Below are positions 8,506-15,834 of a stretch of 64,000 nt of DNA, in pieces. Both the position numbers and the translations under genes were made by a program. Numbering within the stretch: position 1 is the stretch's first letter; every line of letters begins with the position of its first letter. The stretch comes from CBDCWQ01 sp965223435. Its GTDB lineage: Bacteria > Myxococcota > Kuafuiibacteriia > Kuafuiibacteriales > Kuafuiibacteriaceae. The notes below the pieces were generated by a model, which made no database searches, was not told the origin of the DNA, and was given only the letters and a program-made list of their open reading frames with translations. The DNA lies in the NCBI GenBank assembly GCA_965223435.1, contig CBDCWQ010000020.1, positions 558,001 through 622,000 of the forward strand, read 5' to 3'.

Positions 8506-10155
8506 TCAGCTCGGCTCGTCGTCTGTGGGCTCTGAATCGCCGGAAATGCAAACCAGTGCGGGGGTTTCTGTCGAAGAAAGGGGGTCTTTCGGAGCTGCCG
8601 GGCCGGGGGCGGCGGAGGCTGGCGAGGACGAGGTTCGATCTTTTGTCAGTTCTAACAGTGCTTGCTCGACGCTCATGGTGAGTTCAACATCGGAATCTTC
8701 GGCCTTTTCGCGCATGGCTTGGAACGAAAACTGACCGTGGCTCCATGATTGGGCCTCGCGGAGAGCAAGCAGAACCTGCGTGCGCCAAGCCTCCTGGAGT
8801 TGAATTTCGTTGAGGGCGCCTTTTTGTACCAAAATGCGTCCGAGTCGAGCCGGTTGAGCCTGGGGGCTGTTTCGTTGGGTGTCGAGGGCGTCTTCTAGCT
8901 GTTGTTCGTTGATCGTTCCGCTGGTCAGTAGATATTCGCCGAGTCTTCGTGTTGAGGGTGCGTCTGCGTGGGCGATTTCGCCTCTCAGAAGTTGAATCAA
9001 GCTCACACCAGAGGCGCCCTTTATGACCAAGGTACCCGTGACTTGCCGTGCGCCCAGAAGTTTGAGCAGTTCTGGGAACGCCAAGTGCTCGAGGGTGCCG
9101 AGCATGGATGCGCTCATGTTATCCTTCGGCTTAATTTGTTCCTCTGTTCTGAGCCGCGCCTCGATGCCTGCGAGAACGATTTCGTCCAGTGTTTTCTGAA
9201 TTCGCTGGTCTCCGGGAGATAAGGCGGCTGCCTTGACGACGGCTTCACGTGCAGCGGGTAGATCTTCTTGGTCACGCAATGCCAAAGAGAGTTCGAAGTA
9301 GGCGGGGGCAAAGGGAGCGAGCGCGGTCGCACGCTGAAGTGACAAGATGGACTGCTCTATGCGTCCAGAGCGTTTCCGGGCTAGCCCTAGAAGGTAGTGC
9401 ACTTTTGCAACCTCAGGTGCTCGAAGAAGAGCTTCGTGGAAGGCTTCTTCTGCCGCCTGTGGCTTTTGGGCTGCGAGATATACCAGCCCCAATGCCGTGT
9501 GGTTGTCCGCCGCCTCGGGCTCAGCGAGACAAAGGTCGACCAATAGTCGTTGGGCTTCTTGATGTTCTGCTTGCTGGGAGTATGCAAGCGCGAGGGAACG
9601 GACGGCATCGCCGTCCGTATCGTCGAGCTCGATGACCTTTTTCCATGCCTTGATTTCATCACCGAGCGGGCCGTGTTTGCGGTGGATTCTTGCGATCCTT
9701 CGAAAGGGCTCCGGGTGTTCGGGCCAGCGTTTGGCGGCTTGAGCGAGAAGGCCAAGGGCATTTTCCAGCGCTCCGTTTTTTGCGCTGCATGTGGCCAAGA
9801 GTAGGCGGATTTCGAGATCGCCTGTATGGATGTCGAGCACCTCACCGAGCACCTTTGAAGCTTCGTGGGTGTCACCGGTTCTCAAGAGTGCGTCGCCTAG
9901 CTTTCGGTAGGCGACCAGACACTCGGGATCGAGGTTTGTGACATGCCGGAACGCAGCTTGGGCTTCGTAATTGCATTCGAGCTCGTACAGGGCTTCTGCG
10001 ACGGCAAGCGCGAGGGTTGCATCGTCCGTCCTGAGCGCATGGGCGTGTAGGAATGCGTGTGCCGCTTGGTTTTTATCCCCCTGGCGGTGAAGAGAGGTGC
10101 CATGAATATACCACGAGCGTGCGTCTTGCTCTTTTAGATCTTTTTTCCAAAACAT
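8506..10155 (-). CDS. TPR protein with C-terminal DUF4388 (PATAN-like) domain
   Basis: 549 residues, apparently cytoplasmic. Residues about 10-330 are tandem tetratricopeptide repeats (recognisable units AALGLVYLAAQKPQ-like with conserved Ala/Gly/Pro positions), a protein-binding scaffold. Residues about 350-500 match the DUF4388 family (MLGTLEHLAFPELLKLL, then GTLVIKGASG and a conserved LRGEIAHA), often found in myxobacterial and other deltaproteobacterial regulatory proteins. The tail is Ser/Pro-rich and disordered. It lies downstream of the PilZ-Hsp70 gene on the same strand, separated by 341 bp that contain a structured repeat, so its expression may be set separately. A scaffold or signalling role is inferred from the domains only. 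Confidence 0.85.
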   Translation of the reverse strand: MFWKKDLKEQDARSWYIHGTSLHRQGDKNQAAHAFLHAHALRTDDATLALAVAEALYELECNYEAQAAFRHVTNLDPECLVAYRKLGDALLRTGDTHEASKVLGEVLDIHTGDLEIRLLLATCSAKNGALENALGLLAQAAKRWPEHPEPFRRIARIHRKHGPLGDEIKAWKKVIELDDTDGDAVRSLALAYSQQAEHQEAQRLLVDLCLAEPEAADNHTALGLVYLAAQKPQAAEEAFHEALLRAPEVAKVHYLLGLARKRSGRIEQSILSLQRATALAPFAPAYFELSLALRDQEDLPAAREAVVKAAALSPGDQRIQKTLDEIVLAGIEARLRTEEQIKPKDNMSASMLGTLEHLAFPELLKLLGARQVTGTLVIKGASGVSLIQLLRGEIAHADAPSTRRLGEYLLTSGTINEQQLEDALDTQRNSPQAQPARLGRILVQKGALNEIQLQEAWRTQVLLALREAQSWSHGQFSFQAMREKAEDSDVELTMSVEQALLELTKDRTSSSPASAAPGPAAPKDPLSSTETPALVCISGDSEPTDDEPS

Positions 10156-10168
10156 GTGTTAGTCCCTG

Positions 10169-10333
10169 GGTTCATTTCTATTGCGACCGCGTCGGCTGTC
10201 TGTGCGCGTAGCTTCGGTGACTGCCCATTTGGCCTTTCGAAGCCCGGACCGAAATGAATTCGGCCCACCCGTGGCCCTCGGCTCACGCGCAACCAGAACC
10301 ATTATCCGGATGCGATGAAAGTGAGCCGAGGGA
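10169..10333. repeat. dispersed structured intergenic repeat, copy A
   Basis: About 165 bp that aligns along its whole length with 30466-30629. Shared blocks include CCGAARTGAATTCGGCCCA, CCCGTGG, and a terminal inverted pair. CCCTCGGCTCAC at 10275-10286 is a perfect 12-bp complement of GTGAGCCGAGGG at 10321-10332. The second arm can instead pair with CCCTCGG at 10340-10346 (7 bp), giving two mutually exclusive hairpins. The element fills most of the 341-bp gap between the PilZ-Hsp70 gene and the TPR gene. No T-tract follows, so it is not a plain intrinsic terminator. Confidence 0.75.
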
Positions 10334-10496
10334 CTCAAGCCCTCGGTGGCCAGCTTGATGAGGTACAAGAGCAATCAGTCTAGCATTCTTTGCGGACTTG
10401 ACATCCTGTCCGAAGGTTCAGTTGACGGATTTTGGGGGCGAATGCCACGCTTTGATTGGGTCAACCAGGTGTCACCTATGAAGGGCACGCAAGGGA

Positions 10497-13400
10497 TCAG
10501 CGCTTTTTGAAGAGTTTTTTCAAGAAGCCCTTCATGGCCGGGGGTTTTTGAGCTGGTCTGCTGGCCTCCGATTTGGGAGCCGGCGTGTGACCCAACGACT
10601 GCCTCCGGCCTACGGGCGTCTGGATTGTGGCAAACGTTTGTTGCTCGGTAGCCTTTGAGCCATGCTCCGAGAGCAGGACGGTGAGCACGCCGTCGGCATC
10701 AACGTCTAGCTCCAAGCTGATGTTTACACCCCCGCGCGGGGCCTTTCGAATTCCTCTTAGGATGATCGTGCCGAGCTGCGTGCAGGCGCCGATATTTTCT
10801 CCTTCTCCTTGGTAGAGTTGAAGCTCGACCTCGGTTTGATTGTCGCGCGTCGTGCTGTGATGCCGCTTGAGGTTGATGGGGAGCGAGGTCCCAACGGGGA
10901 TCAATGGGCGGAAACGGCCACCGGGAAGTGAAATACCCACGGACGCTTCGAGAGCTGCTTTGGGTGGTTTGGGCTGGTGGGTAAGGACTTCGCCCTTGCG
11001 TACCAGGCCAAGGGCAAAAATCTTGGGTGCCAGTCTTGGGGTGAGGGGCGCCTTCCCGTTGTTCCATTGGGTGATCGCTGCGATGAGGGGAGAGAAGGTG
11101 GCTCCGGTGCCCGCAACGACCACAACATCAACCGTTTCTTTGAGGACATGATGTTTATCGAGGAGTGCCTGTATCTTGCTGATGACCGACGATACGATAC
11201 TTTCTGTGGCCGTGTGAAACTGTTCCAGCGGAATGCTTATCGACCTTTCGACGACCGTTTTGCCCGCGCCCTCGGACACGGGTAGGGCTACGGCGATGTT
11301 GAGCGCATCTTTGTCGTCGGTTGCGCCCAGTGCTTTTTCGGCGGCGTGCAGCAAGCGACTCCGTACAGAGGCATCAAAGTGATGGTCCTCCCGATATCGA
11401 TTGTTCAGTTCTCTGAGCGCGATTTCGACAGCTTTGGTGTGTAGGCTTCGGCCGGATGGCTCGTTTGCCCAGGTTTCTTCGACAATATCCAGGTTGTTGG
11501 TGTTGCGGCGGGCCAAGCACAGCATCAGGTGGGTGAGCCCGAGGTCCACATAAACAGCCACTTTGGCATCCGCGGTTTCACGCTTGAATGCATGAAGGAG
11601 GGCTTCACCTTCAGTGGAGAAACCGATCACCCGGAGGTCTTGGTCTCGGCATGCTTCCTCAAGCATGGTCTCGGCATGGGGATCGAGCCCCGCGGGAATC
11701 GAAAGGATGGACTTGAAGCGCGTTTGTCCGACGTGACGTTTAATCGCGCCGAGTATGGCGCGAAACAGGGTGCGAAGAATATCGCGAAGGTCGAAAAACG
11801 CATGACCGAGGCCGATCATCAACTTGCCGCCTTCGTTTTTCTGACGGATGGTTGCGAAGGAGGGATCTACGTTTTGACCGCGAACCGCTTTGAGGACGGT
11901 TCGGGGTGAAATGGCTTGTCGGGGGTCCTCCAAGAAGATGCTTCGGGCTTGCTTTCCTGCGCAGAGGGTTCCGTCGGGGCGTGCAGCGACGAGTGCTGGA
12001 AGGTAGTGACCGTCTCCGCAGTCGACCAATTCAAAAGTTCCGTCTCGAACCGCGCCGATTCGAATCCATTGCCCACCCCAGTCAATGCCGATCGTGCACG
12101 GTGCCGTCTTGTCGGGCAGCGCTTGGGCGGGCCGCTCTGAACCCACACGAGCCTGGGATTTTGCTGTTGCTTTGACGCCCGCGCTCGGTGGTCGGGAGGG
12201 CTCACGCTCGATAGCAGGCCGAAAGCGTTCGATATTGAGTGGCGGTCTTCGAGAAATCGAAGGTCCAGTGGGCATGCCTTTGGGGGCTGAACTTAGGCCG
12301 GTGACGCTGACTTTGGTGCGCAGCAACGGTTCTTGGAGTGTTGCCTCTTCGTCTGCCTCGGGGCGAGAGGCCGTTGCCGGCGAACTCGGTTCGTCAAGGT
12401 TTCCTTCGGCTTCTGCCGAGCGCATGCTTTGCTCAGGCCGTGGGACCTTGGGGGCCATCGAAGGAGGAGAATCGGCGTTTAATGAGCCCCCATCGGCCGA
12501 GGCCGGGGCGCCCGATTCGAGGGGTGGCAGTCCTGTCCGCGGGACTGGAGGGCTTAGTGAGGTCTCCATGCCTAAGTTGGAAGCGATGTTTTCTTCGGCT
12601 GGCCACGGGGTTTGGTCGCCAGTGTCTGCTTCCTCTGCTTCGATAGGCGGTGAGCTCGGGCCTACGGGCGGGGCACCCCCGTCCAAGCCGGCGGGTGAGC
12701 CCGGGCCCAAGGGGGGGGCGCTTCCCTCCAAGCCGGCGAGTGAGCTCGGGCCCAAGGGGGGGGCGCTTCCTTCCAAGCCAGCGGGTGAGCTCGGGTCCAC
12801 GGGGGGAGCGTTTCCCTCCAAGCCAGCGGGTGAGCTCGGGTCCACGGGGGGAGCGTTTCCCTCCAAGCCAGCGGGTGAGCTCGGGTCCACGGGGGGAGCG
12901 TTTCCCTCTAAGCCGGCGGGTGACCTTGAAACTTCGGGAAGAGCACCGCCTTTGGACTCCGTGAGTGGCTGTGGCCTATGGTGCGGCTGTCGATCTCCTG
13001 GGGCCTGACCGCCCGTGGTCAAGGCCGGTTTTGGTTCACCGATACCGGGGCTCAAAGGGGCTTGGTGACCGAAGGCCAGGGCGTTGAATTCCGCAGGGAC
13101 ACCTGGGCTCGCCTCTTCCCCATCGCGCGGGGCCGAAAGATCGGGCCCCGCTTCGGACACGGTGCGCTCCAAGAAGGGATCGGGATGCGGTGCGGCGTCT
13201 GGCTCCTCTTCCTCGAGGAGTTCGGTATCTTCAGCAAAAAATGGGTCCGGGGTGGGCGCGGCCACCTCCTCGGACCCATCGTTTTTGTCGCTGGCGAACG
13301 GCATGGGCGACGGCTTGGCCAGCACGTCTGGCCATGGGGCGTCACCTAAGCTTGGAGGCTCGGTGATCGCCTCGGTTTGCTCGGGTTCGGACGCATCGGG

Positions 13401-15758
13401 TTGAGACTGGGGCGGTCGCAGGTCTTTGGTCTTAGACCGTGGGTCCGACGCCGGCTGCGTGGAAGCGGGTTGGATGTCGTCGCTCCATTCGCTGGGTAGG
13501 GGCGGCGGCGTGCCGGTGGCTTCGAGGGCCTGCTGATCCGTCACGTCAGAAGATGCCAAGTCCTGGGTTCGTGAAGCCGGCGGCCACGGGGAAGGGTCGC
13601 CGCCGCTTGGTGGCCGAATATCCTTGGTATCGAGGTCCGGTGTTTCGATTTTGTCCGGCCGGAGGGGCGTCACGTTGACGGGGGGACCGAGAGAAGGCGT
13701 ACCCGGAATGCTTCTTGGCGCGTCCATGGCCCACACCAAGGCGTTGTCGTCCAGAGGAGATTCGATCGACCCGGAGTTTAAGGGGGCTTCTGATTCCTCT
13801 TTTTGGGGTGGCCCCTCATCGGTCCACGACAGCGAGGGCTCAAACACGGTGGTGACCGGTGTGGGTGTGCGATCACCCTGGAGCGCGGCCGAGGTTGGGC
13901 TCGGGTCGGTCTCTTCCGATGGCTGTGATTGCTCGGACTCGAACACCGGTTTGGGCTGTTCGTCGGTGGTGGACTCGTTGAGCGTTTCCTCGATAAAGGG
14001 TGGCAGGGGTGTCGCCTCTACCCGATCTTGATCGGTATCGGTCGTTTCGTCTGCGTCGATGGGGGCGTCCACGCTTGCGCCAAGACTCACTTCCCCGACG
14101 AAAACGGGGTCGCCAGCTCCGCTTTCGGTACGGTCTTTGTTTGTTGCGTCCGGCTCGCCAGCAGCGGTGGGGTCCTCTTCCAAAAAAGAGATGCTCCCAA
14201 AGGGGTCTGCATCCTGAAGATCTGGCTCTCGAAGTGCTGCGCGGAGGGGTCGCTTTTCTAGGGGGCCTGTATCGTTCGCCTCGTGTTCTTTGGATAGGTT
14301 GTCGATCTTCTCGGGGCTCGAGGGTTCCGGATCATGGGCATGGCGATTTTGCGGAGCGGTGTCGAGGGTCTCAGAACTGAGGGGTACGATGGCCTGGGCC
14401 TCGCGTTCTTGGGGTGCGGTGTCGAGGGTCTGCGATCCGAGGGGACCCGTATCTTTGGCCTCGTGCGGTTGCGCTTCGTGGAGGGCCTGAGGACTGAGGG
14501 GTCCGGTGTCTTTGGCTTCGTGGGGTTCTGTTTCGGTCTCGACGGTCTGGGGCCCGAGGGGTCCGGTGTCTTTGGCTTCGTGGGGTTCTGCTTCGGTCTC
14601 GACGGTCTGGGGCCCGAGGGGTCCGGTGTCTTTGGCTTCGTGGGGTTCTGTTTCGGTCTCGACGGTCTGGGGCCCGAGGGGTTCGGTGTCTTTGGCCTCT
14701 TGGGGCTGCCCTCCGGTATCGGGGGCCTCGGGCCCGAGGGGCCCCTTAGCTTTGGCTTTCGGTGGTTGCCGCTCGGCGTCCAGCGCTTGTTGCCCCGACG
14801 GTCCGCTGTCCGGTGCGTCCGGTTGCTGCTGTTTGGGTTCGAATTCGCCGTGCCCCGCTCGCGACATGGTTTCGGCTTCGGTCAGGGGTTCTCGGGATCC
14901 GGTCTCGCCGGCACGTGGGGGGCTTCGGCCGAGGGGGGGAGCGCCTCCGGAACCGCTGGTGGCGGGGTAGGGCGCGGTTTTGGGTTTCGGAAACGGTCTG
15001 TCCTCGGTGGGGCCTTGGCCTTCCCTCGGTGTTTCGGTCGCTTGGTCCGATTCCAATTCTCGTCGAGGGAGGATTGAAACCGTATTGGGCATGCGCACCC
15101 GCTCAGTGATCTCCAATCGGTCCGGTGTCGGCCCTTTCGGAATGTGCGCCCACGGGCTGAGCGACGGGATGGGCGGCGTGACCGCTTCGGATGCGGAATC
15201 GACGCGGGCGCCCGACCCTGTGGTGCTTTGATCGAGGGGAGGAGAGGGGTATCGTGACGGCGCTGGGTCTTGGCTCGTTTTGCGGTCTGGCGTCCAACTG
15301 GCCCGGCCTGGACGCCATCCCGGTGACGAAGTCGGTCGTTCCGACCGAAAGCCGGCGGTCTTTTTTCGGCCGAATCGTGTGGAAAGGGGGGTGGGTGCAA
15401 GAGTGCCTTCTCCATGGCGCTCCACGAGGCGCTCGACGGTGGTCTTGGACTCCGGATCCAGGAGGTTAAACCTCAAGGCCATACCCGGTTTGGCCCCCTC
15501 CCGAATGGTCACGACCACCCCCTCGCCCCGCAGTGCTCTTTTTCCGCCCGACAACAGAAGGTCAAATCGGATTTTGGTCCCCGTGGCTTTCGGAGACTTG
15601 GTCCTCAAGAAAAGCCCCGCGGAGGAGACGTTTTCGCGGTACCGGTCGATGAATTCGTCAAGGCTCTTGTAGCGGAGCGTGATCTTGAGCGAGATGATGT
15701 CAGGCGCACGTACCATACGGCAACGACACACCATAACCCGCCTGCGGCCTGAAGGCAT
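10497..15758 (-). CDS. PilZ-domain / low-complexity / Hsp70 fusion protein
   Basis: 1753 residues. Residues about 20-125 form a TIGR02266-like PilZ domain (YKSLDEFIDRYRENVSSAGLF, then GEGVVVTI and a DPES motif), a fold that in some members binds cyclic-di-GMP, although the classic RxxxR motif is not obvious here. Residues about 130-1215 are Pro/Glu/Asp-rich and probably disordered, with two tandem-repeat blocks. From about residue 1219 an Hsp70/DnaK-like module begins (TIGIDWGGQWIRIG phosphate-1 region), with the actin-like ATPase fold and a beta substrate-binding domain (VGISLPGG and LELDVDADGVLTV) but no helical lid. ATG at 15758 is chosen; an ATG at 15716 is an alternative. The next gene upstream is alaS. 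The role may be a chaperone or scaffold under second-messenger control, which is inference. Confidence 0.85.
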   Translation of the reverse strand: MPSGRRRVMVCRCRMVRAPDIISLKITLRYKSLDEFIDRYRENVSSAGLFLRTKSPKATGTKIRFDLLLSGGKRALRGEGVVVTIREGAKPGMALRFNLLDPESKTTVERLVERHGEGTLAPTPLSTRFGRKKTAGFRSERPTSSPGWRPGRASWTPDRKTSQDPAPSRYPSPPLDQSTTGSGARVDSASEAVTPPIPSLSPWAHIPKGPTPDRLEITERVRMPNTVSILPRRELESDQATETPREGQGPTEDRPFPKPKTAPYPATSGSGGAPPLGRSPPRAGETGSREPLTEAETMSRAGHGEFEPKQQQPDAPDSGPSGQQALDAERQPPKAKAKGPLGPEAPDTGGQPQEAKDTEPLGPQTVETETEPHEAKDTGPLGPQTVETEAEPHEAKDTGPLGPQTVETETEPHEAKDTGPLSPQALHEAQPHEAKDTGPLGSQTLDTAPQEREAQAIVPLSSETLDTAPQNRHAHDPEPSSPEKIDNLSKEHEANDTGPLEKRPLRAALREPDLQDADPFGSISFLEEDPTAAGEPDATNKDRTESGAGDPVFVGEVSLGASVDAPIDADETTDTDQDRVEATPLPPFIEETLNESTTDEQPKPVFESEQSQPSEETDPSPTSAALQGDRTPTPVTTVFEPSLSWTDEGPPQKEESEAPLNSGSIESPLDDNALVWAMDAPRSIPGTPSLGPPVNVTPLRPDKIETPDLDTKDIRPPSGGDPSPWPPASRTQDLASSDVTDQQALEATGTPPPLPSEWSDDIQPASTQPASDPRSKTKDLRPPQSQPDASEPEQTEAITEPPSLGDAPWPDVLAKPSPMPFASDKNDGSEEVAAPTPDPFFAEDTELLEEEEPDAAPHPDPFLERTVSEAGPDLSAPRDGEEASPGVPAEFNALAFGHQAPLSPGIGEPKPALTTGGQAPGDRQPHHRPQPLTESKGGALPEVSRSPAGLEGNAPPVDPSSPAGLEGNAPPVDPSSPAGLEGNAPPVDPSSPAGLEGSAPPLGPSSLAGLEGSAPPLGPGSPAGLDGGAPPVGPSSPPIEAEEADTGDQTPWPAEENIASNLGMETSLSPPVPRTGLPPLESGAPASADGGSLNADSPPSMAPKVPRPEQSMRSAEAEGNLDEPSSPATASRPEADEEATLQEPLLRTKVSVTGLSSAPKGMPTGPSISRRPPLNIERFRPAIEREPSRPPSAGVKATAKSQARVGSERPAQALPDKTAPCTIGIDWGGQWIRIGAVRDGTFELVDCGDGHYLPALVAARPDGTLCAGKQARSIFLEDPRQAISPRTVLKAVRGQNVDPSFATIRQKNEGGKLMIGLGHAFFDLRDILRTLFRAILGAIKRHVGQTRFKSILSIPAGLDPHAETMLEEACRDQDLRVIGFSTEGEALLHAFKRETADAKVAVYVDLGLTHLMLCLARRNTNNLDIVEETWANEPSGRSLHTKAVEIALRELNNRYREDHHFDASVRSRLLHAAEKALGATDDKDALNIAVALPVSEGAGKTVVERSISIPLEQFHTATESIVSSVISKIQALLDKHHVLKETVDVVVVAGTGATFSPLIAAITQWNNGKAPLTPRLAPKIFALGLVRKGEVLTHQPKPPKAALEASVGISLPGGRFRPLIPVGTSLPINLKRHHSTTRDNQTEVELQLYQGEGENIGACTQLGTIILRGIRKAPRGGVNISLELDVDADGVLTVLLSEHGSKATEQQTFATIQTPVGRRQSLGHTPAPKSEASRPAQKPPAMKGFLKKLFKKR
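12650..12919. repeat. six tandem 45-bp units inside the PilZ-Hsp70 gene
   Basis: Units begin at 12650, 12695, 12740, 12785, 12830 and 12875, exactly 45 bp apart. The last three are nearly identical at the DNA level. Each encodes one copy of a 15-residue SPAGLEGNAPPVDPS-type unit in the disordered linker. The length being a multiple of three means copy-number change would keep the reading frame. Confidence 0.9.
14341..14820. repeat. about eight tandem 60-bp units inside the PilZ-Hsp70 gene
   Basis: The period is exactly 60 bp. Units at 14521-14580, 14581-14640 and 14641-14700 differ at only a few positions, and flanking units on both sides are progressively diverged. Each encodes a 20-residue unit with the core EPHEAKDTGPLGPQTVE in the linker between PilZ and Hsp70. 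Near-identity in the centre suggests recent expansion. Confidence 0.88.
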
Positions 15759-15834
15759 CGTCCCCCCGGTGGAGTCCTATTTGCCCCGGGCCAGAGCCCT
15801 CAGCGGAGGCCCTTGATGCGTACCCGAGTATACC

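Noticed and set aside
10275..10346. Intrinsic terminator after the PilZ-Hsp70 gene
   Set aside because: The hairpins are strong but no U-tract follows on either strand, so a terminator label is not justified.
10159..10374. Small minus-strand frame similar to part of 30315-30776
   Set aside because: The shared translated phrase (REPRxTGGPNS) is explained by the shared DNA repeat; neither has a ribosome site, and the hairpins better explain the conservation. A small-protein family cannot be fully excluded.
12650..14820. Regular repeats resembling a CRISPR array
   Set aside because: Units are directly adjacent with no unique spacers, keep a coding frame, and lie inside a gene; no cas gene is present.
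12085..15077. Long plus-strand frames opposite the PilZ-Hsp70 gene
   Set aside because: They are shadows created by the high GC content and tandem repeats of the opposite-strand gene; no domain, and repetitive Gly/Val/Phe composition.
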